Notes: generated by a model from the letters alone, not told the origin. Shown: positions 55,475 to 64,000, counted from the stretch's first letter. The stretch is 64,000 nt of DNA from Spirochaetia bacterium 38H-sp (GCA_039023545.1 JBCHKQ010000002.1:558001-622000); one strand, 5' to 3'. A program made the numbers and translations.

Positions 55475-55993
55475 TTATACAAAGGCATTGAGATTACGCT
55501 TTTCTATGGAATCCAGAATATAATCTACAATCTCCTGAGGATTCTTATCTATATCCACCTGTATAGCATACTCCGGCACTTCCAGAGTAGCCAGCTGGCT
55601 GTCAAGAAGAGCAGGAGGCATAAAATGCTCCCTTTCCTCCATTCTTTTTCTTATAAGCTCCTTATCCCCATGCAGAAAGACAAATACAATCTCATTATCA
55701 TCATCACCCCTCAAAATACTGCGATAACTCTCCTTGAGAGCAGAACAGGCAAGAACATAACGTATTCCTGATTTTCTGTAAGCAATAATCCTTTTTCTCA
55801 GATCCGATAACCAGGGAAGTCTGTCTTCATCCGTAAGAGGACAATGGTTCTTCATCTTCTCTATATTGGAAGGGGGATGAAAATCATCCGCATCTTCAAA
55901 TACAGCACCCCACTTTTCTGCAAGCATCTTACCTATAAAGCTCTTTCCAGAACCCGAGACACCCATAACAATAATAACAGACGGATTTTCCAT
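55475..55993 (-). CDS. gntK: Gluconokinase
   Basis: This phosphorylates gluconate to 6-phosphogluconate. The 172-residue P-loop kinase starts PSVIIVMGVSGSGKSFIGKMLA. It has FEDADDFHPPSNIEKMKNHCPLTDEDRLPWL (the family hallmark), ACSALKESYRSILR, and HFMPPALLDSQLATLE. The start has no SD, but a well-spaced promoter ends seven bases ahead. The neighbouring divergent GntR-LacI regulator is a likely controller. Confidence 0.93.
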   Translation of the reverse strand: MENPSVIIVMGVSGSGKSFIGKMLAEKWGAVFEDADDFHPPSNIEKMKNHCPLTDEDRLPWLSDLRKRIIAYRKSGIRYVLACSALKESYRSILRGDDDNEIVFVFLHGDKELIRKRMEEREHFMPPALLDSQLATLEVPEYAIQVDIDKNPQEIVDYILDSIEKRNLNAFV

Positions 55994-56000
55994 AAAAATA

Positions 56001-56029
56001 TTTATACATAAGAAAAAAGAACATGCCAA
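56001..56029 (-). promoter_or_regulatory. Promoter of gntK, predicted leaderless
   Basis: On the minus strand, TTGGCA (56024-56029), a 17-bp spacer and TATAAA (56001-56006) end seven bases before the ATG at 55993. No SD can fit. Confidence 0.55.
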
Positions 56030-56260
56030 GTCCAAAAAGCAGATAGAATCATAAAATACAACAATCATCGACTTTTTCTTATAGAAAATACAACTCAACA
56101 AGTATCAAAGCCTCTCTCAAAAGGCCCAATTAAATACTATGGTATCATTTATAAGAATACATTGGTTTATTTAATAAAAAATCCAGTATTATATAACATT
56201 TGCTTTTAACTGATACCCAAAAGTGATATGCTTTTAACATATAAAAAACGGAGAAAATTT

Positions 56261-57355
56261 ATGCAAGAAAAAATTCCAAAATATAAAAAAGTAAAACAAG
56301 AAATAATCAAGCTGATAAAACAAAAGGGATTAACACCGGGAGACAGCATACCTACGGAAGCCGAACTGTCAGAATTATTTGCTGTAAGCAGAAATACAGT
56401 ACGACTTGCGGTGGACGAGTTAGTATACGCAGAATTGTTGGAAAGGAGACAGGGCTCCGGCACATACATCGTAGAAAAAAAGACTCAGGACAATGAGTCC
56501 GGCAGACTTATAGGAGTTGTACACCATTCCATAACAGACAACATATACCCCCATGTAATACGCGGAATAGACGAGAGTCTGCATAACCAGGGATACAGTA
56601 TGGTACTGTCAACATCCAACAGGGATAAGAAAAGAGAAATAATAAATATAAAAAGACTTCTCAAAGAAAGAATAAAAGGTCTAATCCTTGAGCCCTACGC
56701 ATCAGCATCGATAAGTGCAAGCGACGAGTTAGTAAAAATCATAACAGATGCCAGCATCCCCGTAGTCCTTATTCACTGTGAGCTTCCCTTTTTATCTCTA
56801 TCCTCAGTCAACATAGATGACTGGAAAACAGGATATCAAGCAGCAAGCTATCTTATAGAAAGAGGCCACAAACACATAGGATGCATATACAAAAAAAACA
56901 CACAAGCCGGAACAGAACGTTTTAAAGGCTTTCTGCAAGCAATAAAAGATAATGGGCTTAAAGAAAATCCGGACTACTATGCAAGCTTCTTAGAAAAAGA
57001 CGAGCATGGTAACCCAGGAGCAAGTCTTGCACTGCAGATGGCAAGCCTGAGCAGCCCTCCTACTGCGATATTTTTCTATAATGATGAGACAGCAATTAAG
57101 GGAATAATGGCACTGATAAAAAAAGGCATACGCATTCCAGAAGACATATCCGTCATAGGTCATGACGACTTGCCTCAGAGCGCAATAACAAACCCGCCAC
57201 TCACAACATTCTCGCACCCCAAAGACATTCTAGGCCGCTGGGCAGCGGACTTGGTCATACAGGAGATAAACGACCCATTTTCCATCCCCAAGGCAATCAG
57301 AGCAAGAAGCACACTCATAGAAAGAAAAAGCGTAAAGAATATGGGACAATCTTAA
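56261..57355 (+). CDS. GntR-LacI hybrid transcription regulator (AraR-type)
   Basis: This sugar-responsive repressor has 364 residues. An N-terminal GntR winged helix (YKKVKQEIIKLIKQKGLTPGDSIPTEAELSELFAVSRNTVRLAVDEL...RRQGSGTYI) is fused to a LacI/periplasmic-binding-type effector domain. The effector domain runs IGVVHHSITDNIYPHVIRGID, AASYLIERGHKHIGCIY, DISVIGHDDLPQSAITNPPLTTF. This is the AraR architecture. It is divergent from gntK, so control of gluconate or pentose use is likely. GGAG lies upstream of the ATG at 56261. Confidence 0.9.
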   Translation: MQEKIPKYKKVKQEIIKLIKQKGLTPGDSIPTEAELSELFAVSRNTVRLAVDELVYAELLERRQGSGTYIVEKKTQDNESGRLIGVVHHSITDNIYPHVIRGIDESLHNQGYSMVLSTSNRDKKREIINIKRLLKERIKGLILEPYASASISASDELVKIITDASIPVVLIHCELPFLSLSSVNIDDWKTGYQAASYLIERGHKHIGCIYKKNTQAGTERFKGFLQAIKDNGLKENPDYYASFLEKDEHGNPGASLALQMASLSSPPTAIFFYNDETAIKGIMALIKKGIRIPEDISVIGHDDLPQSAITNPPLTTFSHPKDILGRWAADLVIQEINDPFSIPKAIRARSTLIERKSVKNMGQS

Positions 57356-57476
57356 AAATAGCTTTGCAACAGACTGGGGAAAAGTATCTGCTTGTATAAA
57401 AACAGGAGATATTGGTTTTTGACAACGCAAAAAGGTATAAGATTTTACTGTTAGAACCTTAAAGCTGGTAATTTTC

Positions 57477-57505
57477 TTGAAAATAGAGGCAATACTGCTT
57501 ATAAT
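57477..57505 (+). promoter_or_regulatory. Sigma-70-type promoter of the diguanylate cyclase gene
   Basis: TTGAAA (57477-57482), 17 bp, TATAAT (57500-57505), 28 bp ahead of the ATG. One of the best promoter matches in the window. Confidence 0.75.
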
Positions 57506-57533
57506 TTTATAATATGCAGGAAAAAAGGTCATA

Positions 57534-59123
57534 ATGGGCAAAAATAGTCTAAAAAAAAAGATATTTGGCAGCATTGTTATTATAGCAAGCACCTTTCTCA
57601 TATTATTCGGTCTTACTATTTCGATAATCCTCTATAAAACGGATATAGATAGTGCATGGGCTGTTATAAGACAAAGAAATCTTGCTATGAAGCACTTCAT
57701 CTTAGGATATTTTATGCCCCTTAAGAATACGGTGCAAGTGCTGTCGGAAGATCCTATAATAAAAAAGGGTTCTGACCTTACAGAGCAGGAAAAAAAATAT
57801 GTTCTTGGCATGTATAAAACAGTAAAAGCCCTTAACCCCAATATCAATTATGTATACTCTGCTTATAAGGATAAAACGCTTTTGATAAATGACTACACAC
57901 CTCCTCCCAATTATGACCCTACTATAAGACCATGGTATAGAAAAGCTGTAGAATCCCATCCGGATGTATCAGATGGGATACCATACGAAGAAATCAAGGA
58001 TAAGACATGGCTAGTATCCCTAGGGAAAACCATTACAGATAGAAATAACAATATAGTCGGGGTTATTGCCGTAGACGCAAAGTTAAACACAATATTAGAG
58101 CTCATAAGCAAAGGAGACCCCAGCCTCAAGACTTCTTACAGCTATGTTATAAACAGACACGATAAGCTTATTCTTCACCATAGAAAAGACCTGCTCAACA
58201 GAAGTCTTGATGAGCTTATAACGCCAATGCCAAGACTATATGCACAGGAAGGCAAGTTTGAATATAGCTTTGAGAGAGTGCATAAGATAGCTTATTATAA
58301 CAGGTTGGATGAGCTTGGATGGATACTTATAACAGTAGCCAACAAGGAAGAGATTTTAACCCCCATAGTCCTCAGAACAGGACTTATACTGATTGGGATG
58401 CTTATGGCGGCAATGATAGCAGGAAGAGTGATAAGTACTATATTGACCAATAATCTTGTAGAACCGCTCCATAAACTGGAAAAACACGTTAAGACCTTTG
58501 CAGAAACAGGTACGGGAAATAATAATACAGAATATCCCAACAATGAAATAGGTCGTATAGCTAAGGCGATTCAGAATATAACGGACAAGGAGTTATACAA
58601 GAAAAATCAGCAACTTAAGGCTGCAAATGCTCAGCTGGAAATTTTGTCCGTAACAGACCCTTTGACAGGCCTCTTTAACAGAAGAAAGATATTAAAAGAC
58701 CTAAATATAGAGCTTTACAGAGCAAAGCGTTATAATAGTATTTTCTCTGTTATAATATTCGATATAGACCATTTTAAAGCTATCAATGATACATTCGGTC
58801 ATACGGAGGGAGATATCATACTCAAAGAACTTGGAGATATGTTAAAAACAATACTAAGAACTACAGATACGCTTGCACGCTGGGGCGGAGAAGAGTTTAT
58901 CCTTTTGTGTCCAGAAACGGGACTGGAAGATGCAATTAACATAGCAGAAAAGTTCAGACGAGTAGTAGAGACACATATCTTTAGCAACGGCAGGAAGATA
59001 ACAATAAGCCTGGGGGTCGCCGGATATCGTGATGGCTGGCAGATAGAAGATATAATACGCCAGGCTGATAACATGCTTTATAAGGCAAAAAGCAGCGGCA
59101 GGAATAGAGTAGAACATCAATAA
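57534..59123 (+). CDS. Membrane diguanylate cyclase with dCache sensor
   Basis: This makes c-di-GMP in response to an extracytoplasmic signal. Order in 529 residues: transmembrane helix (IFGSIVIIASTFLILFGLTISIILY), a dCache sensor domain (about 45-270, with YDPTIRPWYRKAVESHPDVSDG), and a second helix (TGLILIGMLMAAMIAGRVISTIL). A HAMP-like linker follows, then the GGDEF domain with the active motif GGEEF (ARWGGEEFILLCPE), FDIDHFKAINDTFGH and a terminal ITISLGVAGYRD. The catalytic residues look complete. It is monocistronic. Confidence 0.93.
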   Translation: MGKNSLKKKIFGSIVIIASTFLILFGLTISIILYKTDIDSAWAVIRQRNLAMKHFILGYFMPLKNTVQVLSEDPIIKKGSDLTEQEKKYVLGMYKTVKALNPNINYVYSAYKDKTLLINDYTPPPNYDPTIRPWYRKAVESHPDVSDGIPYEEIKDKTWLVSLGKTITDRNNNIVGVIAVDAKLNTILELISKGDPSLKTSYSYVINRHDKLILHHRKDLLNRSLDELITPMPRLYAQEGKFEYSFERVHKIAYYNRLDELGWILITVANKEEILTPIVLRTGLILIGMLMAAMIAGRVISTILTNNLVEPLHKLEKHVKTFAETGTGNNNTEYPNNEIGRIAKAIQNITDKELYKKNQQLKAANAQLEILSVTDPLTGLFNRRKILKDLNIELYRAKRYNSIFSVIIFDIDHFKAINDTFGHTEGDIILKELGDMLKTILRTTDTLARWGGEEFILLCPETGLEDAINIAEKFRRVVETHIFSNGRKITISLGVAGYRDGWQIEDIIRQADNMLYKAKSSGRNRVEHQ

Positions 59124-59159
59124 AAAGCAGGTACGCGGCATAGCGTACCTGCGTTCGGT
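59122..59159 (-). terminator. ACCGAACG hairpin element, terminator type, after clpB (copy 13)
   Basis: On the minus strand, the box (59152-59159) starts 2 bp after the clpB stop and opens a 10-bp stem GCAGGTACGC / GCGTACCTGC, followed by five T residues. On the plus strand it also follows the diguanylate cyclase stop, so it may serve both converging genes. Confidence 0.88.
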
Positions 59160-59160
59160 T

Positions 59161-61752
59161 TTATTTCTTCTTAAAAACAAGTTCTCCGTTTTGTTCGGTA
59201 ACCAAGATTGTGTCCCCTTCTGAGAACTTGCCTGCAAGGATTTCTTTGGCAAGGGGATTGTATAGCAAGCGCTGGACTGCTCTCTTAAGCGGTCGTGCCC
59301 CAAACTCTGGGCTGTATCCTTCTCTCACAATCAGTTCTCTGGCCTTTGTGTCAGGCTCAAGGCTAAGGCGTCTATCTCCAAGCCTCTCGGAAAGTCGTCT
59401 AAGCTCTATGTCCAATATTTTGTCCATGTGCTGCCTGCTGAGCCTGTTGAAAATGATTGTCTCGTCTATCCTGTTTAAAAACTCAGGCTTAAAATGAGCG
59501 CGCAACATTTCGTTTATCCTGTCCGCAACAGACTCAGGGTTCTCAGCATCAAGGATAAGCTGACTGCCTATGTTGCTGGTCATTATGATTATGGTGTTTT
59601 TAAAGTCCACCACATGTCCCTGATTGTCTGTAAGTCTGCCGTCGTCAAAAAGCTGTAGCATTATGTTAAACACATCAGGATGAGCTTTCTCTATCTCGTC
59701 AAAGAGTATCACAGAATACGGTCTTCTCCTAACTGCCTCAGTAAGTTGTCCTCCCTCGTCATACCCCACATATCCGGGAGGCGCTCCTATAAGACGGGAT
59801 ACGGCATGGCGTTCCATGTACTCGCTCATATCTATTCTCACAAGCGCCTTCTCATCATTAAACAAAAAGTCCGCAAGAGTTCTTGCAAGCTCTGTCTTTC
59901 CCACACCTGTTGGACCAAGGAACAGAAAAACCCCCTGAGGTCTTCTCGGATCGGAGAGACCGCTCCTGTTACGGCGTATGGCATCCGCAATAGCTACTAT
60001 AGCATCGTCCTGGCCTACTACTCGATTCTCAAGCTCTTCTTCCAAATGCAACAGTTTCTGTTTTTCTGACTCCATCATCTTAGCAACAGGGATGCCTGTC
60101 CAGCTTGACACCACTTTTGCTATATCCTCTTCTGTTACTTCCTCTCGCAATAGTCCACCCTCACCCTCTGCCTGCTGTGCAGAAAGCTTCTCCGTAAGCT
60201 CTTCTAGCTCTGCCTTCTTCTGAGGAATAAGCCCATACCGTATCTCTGCAGCCTTATCCAATTTCCCCTCTCTTGTATACTGCTGCTCTCGTATAGAAAG
60301 CTCCTCAAGCTCAGCATTGATAGCTCTAACCCTGTCTATAAGCTTTTTTTCATTCTGCCACTTAAGGTAAAGTGCATCTTTTTCTTCCTTGAGCCTAGAC
60401 AACTCCTCCTCTATCTTGGCAAGCCTGCGAGCAGAAGCCTCATCTTTTTCCTTGGACAAGGCCTGTTTTTCTATAGTGAGCTGCAGTACCTTTCTGTCAA
60501 TCACATCTATCTCAGTAGGCATGCTTTCTATCTCCATCTTAATGCGACTTGCAGCCTCGTCCACAAGATCTATAGCCTTATCTGGAAGGAACCTGGAGCT
60601 TATGTACCTATCCGACAATACAGCAGCAGCAACAAGCGCCTCATCGCGGATACGCACACCATGATGTACCTCATAACGCTCCTTAAGCCCCCTTAAGATA
60701 GAAATACTATCCTCCACAGAAGGCTCTGACACATAAATAGGTTGGAAACGCCTCTCAAAAGCAGCATCCTTTTCTATATACTTGCGGTATTCATCCAGAG
60801 TAGTAGCACCTATAGTCCTGAGCTCACCTCTGGAAAGAGGCGGTTTAAGCAAATTGGCAGCATCAGTTGCTCCTTCTGCCGCACCTGCCCCCATAAGGGT
60901 ATGTAGCTCATCTATAAACAAAATAATCTTTCCCTCGGACTCCACAACCTCATTGATAACAGCCTTAAGCCTTTCCTCAAACTCACCTCTAAACTTTGCC
61001 CCTGCCACAAGAGCACCCAAATCCAAAGCAAGAATCCGCTTATCCTTAAGAGAATCAGGCACATCACCAGCAACAATACGCCGAGCAAGCCCCTCTACCA
61101 CAGCAGTCTTACCTACACCCGGATTACCTATAAGCACAGGATTATTCTTGGTACGTCGTAGAAGGACCTGCGTCATTCGCCGTATTTCCTCATCCCGCCC
61201 TATAACAGGATCAAGCTTTTCCTGTCTTGCAAGTGCAGTCAAATCACGGCAAAACCTCTCGAGTGCCTGATAAGAAGAATCGGGATCCTGAGAAGTAACT
61301 TTTTTACCCTTTCTTATACCCTCTACAGCAGTCTTAAGCCCCTCATAAGTAAGATTATTACGAGAAAAAGCCTTAGCAACATCCCCGCCATCACGTGCAA
61401 GCGCAAGCAAAATATGCTCTGTACTGATATACTCATCCTGCATATTCTTGGCCTCAAGCTCGGCCTTACTCAGCACCCTACCAGCAAGAGTGGACAAACT
61501 AATCCCTGCACCACTTCCACCTTCTACAGTGACCTTGGGCTTATGTGACAAAAGCGCAATAAGCTCATGTTCAAGCTGAGCTCTTGGCACAGCAAGACGC
61601 TCCATAATAGGCCTTACAACCCCGTCATCCTGTCTTACTGCAGCAAGCGCAATATGCTCCGGCTCAAGCATACTGTGATCATACTGATGCATAATATTAC
61701 CCGCATCCTGCAAAATCTCCTGAGCTTTAACAGTAAACCTATTTAAATCCAT
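59161..61752 (-). CDS. clpB: ATP-dependent disaggregase ClpB
   Basis: ClpB unfolds aggregated proteins with the DnaK system. The 863-residue protein has the N-domain ([15 protein letters not shown]), AAA-1 with Walker [16 protein letters not shown] and Walker [16 protein letters not shown], and the coiled-coil middle domain (about 405-520, [19 protein letters not shown]). AAA-2 has [17 protein letters not shown] and [16 protein letters not shown]. No ClpP-binding IGF loop is seen, as expected for ClpB. No CIRCE or sigma-32 promoter was recognised upstream. Confidence 0.96.
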   Translation of the reverse strand: MDLNRFTVKAQEILQDAGNIMHQYDHSMLEPEHIALAAVRQDDGVVRPIMERLAVPRAQLEHELIALLSHKPKVTVEGGSGAGISLSTLAGRVLSKAELEAKNMQDEYISTEHILLALARDGGDVAKAFSRNNLTYEGLKTAVEGIRKGKKVTSQDPDSSYQALERFCRDLTALARQEKLDPVIGRDEEIRRMTQVLLRRTKNNPVLIGNPGVGKTAVVEGLARRIVAGDVPDSLKDKRILALDLGALVAGAKFRGEFEERLKAVINEVVESEGKIILFIDELHTLMGAGAAEGATDAANLLKPPLSRGELRTIGATTLDEYRKYIEKDAAFERRFQPIYVSEPSVEDSISILRGLKERYEVHHGVRIRDEALVAAAVLSDRYISSRFLPDKAIDLVDEAASRIKMEIESMPTEIDVIDRKVLQLTIEKQALSKEKDEASARRLAKIEEELSRLKEEKDALYLKWQNEKKLIDRVRAINAELEELSIREQQYTREGKLDKAAEIRYGLIPQKKAELEELTEKLSAQQAEGEGGLLREEVTEEDIAKVVSSWTGIPVAKMMESEKQKLLHLEEELENRVVGQDDAIVAIADAIRRNRSGLSDPRRPQGVFLFLGPTGVGKTELARTLADFLFNDEKALVRIDMSEYMERHAVSRLIGAPPGYVGYDEGGQLTEAVRRRPYSVILFDEIEKAHPDVFNIMLQLFDDGRLTDNQGHVVDFKNTIIIMTSNIGSQLILDAENPESVADRINEMLRAHFKPEFLNRIDETIIFNRLSRQHMDKILDIELRRLSERLGDRRLSLEPDTKARELIVREGYSPEFGARPLKRAVQRLLYNPLAKEILAGKFSEGDTILVTEQNGELVFKKK

Positions 61753-61863
61753 AGAAAAACCTCATTTTAACAATAATTTTAAAGCGGCGTGCTTGTTCTT
61801 ATCTTTTTTATCTGTATATTTAAATTAAACAACAACGACCCAATCGTCAAACAAGGAGTCAAA

Positions 61864-62079
61864 ATGGAAACACAGGAAAAAGTAGTAATCCTCCACGGAT
61901 TTACTAACCAGGAAATACACAGACTGCTACCAGCAATAAGAGAAGCAGCTGACAAAGAAAAAGAAATCGTATTTGCAATGACAACAGACACCAACCTGCA
62001 ATGGAAAGTAATTGACCTCATCCAGGAAGTAACAGAAGAACATAAAGAAATGAAGAAAATAAAACCAAAAAAACAATAG
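61864..62079 (+). CDS. DUF3783 domain protein
   Basis: The 71-residue protein reads VVILHGFTNQEIHRLLPAIREAADKEKEIVFAMTTDTNLQWKVIDLIQEVTEEHKEM. The LHGF-x-N-x-E start and the T-x-T-N-L-x-W core are what I know as DUF3783. The function is unknown. AAGGAG lies seven bases before the ATG. The next element, copy 14, begins directly after the stop. Confidence 0.78.
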   Translation: METQEKVVILHGFTNQEIHRLLPAIREAADKEKEIVFAMTTDTNLQWKVIDLIQEVTEEHKEMKKIKPKKQ

Positions 62080-62123
62080 ACCGAACGTGAGGGCCGCAAA
62101 AGCGTCCCTCACTGCCTCTGGCA
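62080..62123 (+). repeat. ACCGAACG hairpin element, mini-hairpin type (copy 14)
   Basis: The box (62080-62087) opens a stem GTGAGGG-c-CGC / GCG-t-CCCTCAC with one mismatch and an AAAA loop, followed by the tail TGCCTCTGGCA (62113-62123). It starts on the base after the DUF3783 stop. Confidence 0.85.
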
Positions 62124-62131
62124 GAAGAAAA

Positions 62132-62830
62132 CTACAAAGACATAAAATCAGAAAGAATAGGAAAAAGCAAAGTACGGAAAGCATCCTTATAAAGCCTTGC
62201 ACCTGCGAGAATAGCAGCAGAACTCATAACATCATCGCCACCATCTGCAAGCTCAGCTGCACAATTATCTACAAGAGAGACGACCAAATCCTCCGTGACC
62301 TCAAGATGGAACTGCAAAGCAAGCACCCTATCATCCCACAAAAACCCCTGCACCTGCGTATGATGATTATAAAAAAGAGAAACAGCCCCAGGAGGAAGAG
62401 AAAACTCATCCCCGTGCCAGTGAAAAGCCATAAAAGAAACAGGCAAACTTGAGCCTATACTTGTATGAGACCCCTCCGGACTTACAAAAACAGGAAACCA
62501 ACCTATCTCCTTGCCCTTTTCTGCCCTGGAAACAGAAGCACCCAGAATACTAGCCAAAATCTGAGCTCCAAGACACACCCCTATTATTTTTATACCCGCC
62601 TTAAGACATCTTTCTATATAGGCCTTCTCATCCCTCAGCCACGGATATATAGCATCATCGGACACACCCATAGGACCGCCCATAACAACAAGCACATCGG
62701 GGACATCCTCCCACAAACTGTCCCCCTCGGACATACACACAGAAGAAAAAACAGCCCCTCTTTCTGTAAAAAAGTCCTCTATCATAGCCGGCTTTTCAAA
62801 AGAAACATGCTGTATACAATAAACCCTCAT
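62132..62830 (-). CDS. Class I glutamine amidotransferase
   Basis: The 232-residue GMP-synthase-like amidotransferase domain has VLVVMGGPMGVSDD, the nucleophile elbow IKIIGVCLGAQILASILG with its Cys, and a His in MAFHWHGDEFSLP. ALQFHLEVT further on carries the catalytic His-x-Glu. It is a stand-alone GATase of the type often annotated as GMP synthase family, without a synthase domain. Its acceptor is unknown. AGGGG lies ahead of the start. Confidence 0.85.
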   Translation of the reverse strand: MRVYCIQHVSFEKPAMIEDFFTERGAVFSSVCMSEGDSLWEDVPDVLVVMGGPMGVSDDAIYPWLRDEKAYIERCLKAGIKIIGVCLGAQILASILGASVSRAEKGKEIGWFPVFVSPEGSHTSIGSSLPVSFMAFHWHGDEFSLPPGAVSLFYNHHTQVQGFLWDDRVLALQFHLEVTEDLVVSLVDNCAAELADGGDDVMSSAAILAGARLYKDAFRTLLFPILSDFMSL

Positions 62831-62847
62831 ACTAACACCCCTATCGA

Positions 62848-62876
62848 TTGACCATTATATAAAGCTATCCTACTAT
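62848..62876 (+). promoter_or_regulatory. Candidate promoter of hisC
   Basis: TTGACC (62848-62853), 17 bp, TACTAT (62871-62876), 31 bp ahead of the hisC start. Confidence 0.55.
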
Positions 62877-62907
62877 ACAGTTATAAAAACAACAATCGGA
62901 AAATATC

Positions 62908-63975
62908 ATGAGAAAAAGAAAAACATTGGAAAAAATAAAACCATACAGTGCGGGAAAAAAATACAAAAACACTATAAAAATGTCTTCCAACGAGAATCCC
63001 CTGGGACCATCTCCCGCTGCAATAAGAGCAATAAAAAAGGACTTAAAAAATATAAACACATATCCTGACCCCGCTTGCAGCAATCTAAAAAAAGCTCTTG
63101 CAAAAAAATACAAAGTTACGGAAAACCAGATAATAACAGGAAACGGCTCGGACGAGCTTATGGTAATGATTGCAGCAACATATCTCAATCCCGGAGACAA
63201 TATCATAACAGGTAAAAACACATTCTCAGAGTATGAATTTGCTGCAAACCTTATGGATGCAGAAACACAAAAAGCCCCCATGACAGACGGCAGCTTTAAC
63301 CTTGACGCCATTCTCTCTCTTATTAACAGCAAAACGCGTATAATATTTATATGCAATCCCAACAATCCTACAGGGACATATATAGGTAAAACAAAGATTC
63401 TTGACTTTATCAAAAAGATTCCGGAAGATATTCTTGTAGTATTTGACCATGCCTATGCAGAATATGTTACTGCTGCTGATTATCCATCAGACAGGGAACT
63501 CATAGACTCCAAGAAAAACGTAGTTATTCTTCATACCTTTTCCAAGGTATACGGACTTGCCGGCCTCAGAATTGGTTATGCCATATCTTCCCCAGAGCGT
63601 ATTGCGGATATTTCTCTCACCAAGCAGCCTTTTAACAATAATATTCCTGCTCAGAAGGCTGCCCTTGCTGCACTTTCTGACGATGGTTTTCTAAAGAAAA
63701 GCCAGAATATCAATGAGAAAGGGAAAAAATATCTCTATAAAGAGCTCAAAAATATGGGACTGTTCTTCTACCCTACAGAGGCAAATTTTATATGCATAAG
63801 ATTGGATAGAGACAGCAGAGAGGCCTTCTTGGAGATTGCAAAAAGAGGAGTAAGCATACGGGCTCTTGACAGCTTTGGACTTGCAGGCTGGATAAGGGTT
63901 ACCATAGGTACGGAGAAACAAAACAGACTTTTTATCAAAGCACTGAGCTCTTATCTTTCTGACAAAGGGGTATAG
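62908..63975 (+). CDS. hisC: Histidinol-phosphate aminotransferase
   Basis: HisC is a PLP aminotransferase of histidine synthesis; it may also serve aromatic amino acids. The 355-residue protein has the N-terminal YSAGKKYKNTIKMSSNENPLGPSP, ITGNGSDELM, FICNPNNPTGTYIG, VVFDHAYAEYV and the PLP Lys in TFSKVYGLAGLRIGYA. A C-terminal Arg lies in GWIRVTIGT. A partial frame (MILYTFVL) begins directly after its stop at the right edge. Confidence 0.93.
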   Translation: MRKRKTLEKIKPYSAGKKYKNTIKMSSNENPLGPSPAAIRAIKKDLKNINTYPDPACSNLKKALAKKYKVTENQIITGNGSDELMVMIAATYLNPGDNIITGKNTFSEYEFAANLMDAETQKAPMTDGSFNLDAILSLINSKTRIIFICNPNNPTGTYIGKTKILDFIKKIPEDILVVFDHAYAEYVTAADYPSDRELIDSKKNVVILHTFSKVYGLAGLRIGYAISSPERIADISLTKQPFNNNIPAQKAALAALSDDGFLKKSQNINEKGKKYLYKELKNMGLFFYPTEANFICIRLDRDSREAFLEIAKRGVSIRALDSFGLAGWIRVTIGTEKQNRLFIKALSSYLSDKGV

Positions 63976-64000
63976 ATGATTCTCTATACTTTTGTTCTTA
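63976..64000 (+). CDS. Possible start of a further gene, cut by the window edge
   Basis: An ATG follows directly on the hisC stop and gives MILYTFVL before the edge. AAAGGGG lies just upstream. Too short to identify. Confidence 0.3.

Noticed and set aside
61753-61863. Heat-shock operator or sigma-32 promoter at clpB
   Set aside because: No CIRCE repeat and no CTTGAAA/CCCCAT pair could be found.
2268-62123. Box elements as integron attC sites
   Set aside because: They have paired arms and a conserved box, but no GTTRRRY core at the other end, no cassette-like spacing, and ordinary core genes lie between them.

Overview
The window looks like a chromosomal segment of a low-GC, AT-rich bacterium with a strictly bacterial gene set. 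Arg is mostly AGA and Ile mostly ATA outside one cluster. A free-living anaerobic spirochaete-type organism fits best: ferrous iron uptake, Trk potassium uptake, a Gld-type ABC operon with a DUF4340 protein, RNase Y, a secreted chitinase lipoprotein, [FeFe]-hydrogenase genes and a NifA-like activator. This assignment is an inference from gene content and gene order, not from a marker tree. No rRNA, tRNA, CRISPR array or intact mobile element was recognised.

Layout. 1-5.2 kb: feoAB (feoB runs off the left edge) behind a palindromic operator candidate, a small lipoprotein, malic enzyme, argH. 5.4-10.4 kb: trkA-trkH, then ilvD. 10.5-20.4 kb: a membrane protein, a class IIIb nucleotide cyclase with a HEAT-repeat protein, and a Gld-type ABC operon. 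20.5-31.6 kb: rny on the minus strand, then DUF4321-maf-rpsB-tsf-frr-uppS-cdsA-dxr-rseP-beta-propeller. 31.6-34.8 kb (minus): ComFB-like, dnaB, rplI, rpsR, ssb, rpsF. 34.9-39.1 kb: an unknown helical protein, a NifA-like sigma-54 activator, amtB with a clear -24/-12 promoter, and a PII gene. 39.1-43.8 kb: bioA-bioF-bioG-bioC-bioD, tightly overlapping. 43.8-44.7 kb: a decayed, gene-poor stretch. 44.7-49.7 kb: a five-gene hydrogenase/phosphatase cluster resembling hfsABCD, with codon use unlike its neighbours. 50.2-57.4 kb: GH18 chitinase, FGGY kinase, prs, gluconate kinase, GntR-LacI regulator. 57.5-64 kb: diguanylate cyclase, clpB, DUF3783 protein, class I amidotransferase, hisC.

How the genes connect. 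The nitrogen block (activator, amtB, PII) looks like one regulatory unit for ammonium assimilation or nitrogen fixation. The bio block makes biotin through the BioC/BioG pimeloyl route. The hydrogenase block pairs a likely sensory [FeFe] protein (PAS domain, proton-relay Cys replaced by Ala) with a SpoIIE-type phosphatase and a catalytic-type hydrogenase, suggesting redox or H2 sensing coupled to phosphosignalling.

The most unusual signal is a family of 14 intergenic elements. Each starts with ACCGAACG (one copy ACCGAACA), followed by a hairpin whose stem sequence differs in every copy. Each then ends in one of two mutually exclusive ways: a T-rich run (terminator-like) or a second mini-hairpin TGCC-NNN-GGCA. 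Most sit just after a stop codon with the box facing the gene. A second pattern is a set of operon heads with no Shine-Dalgarno sequence and a -10 box 5-9 nt before the start codon, which predicts leaderless mRNAs.
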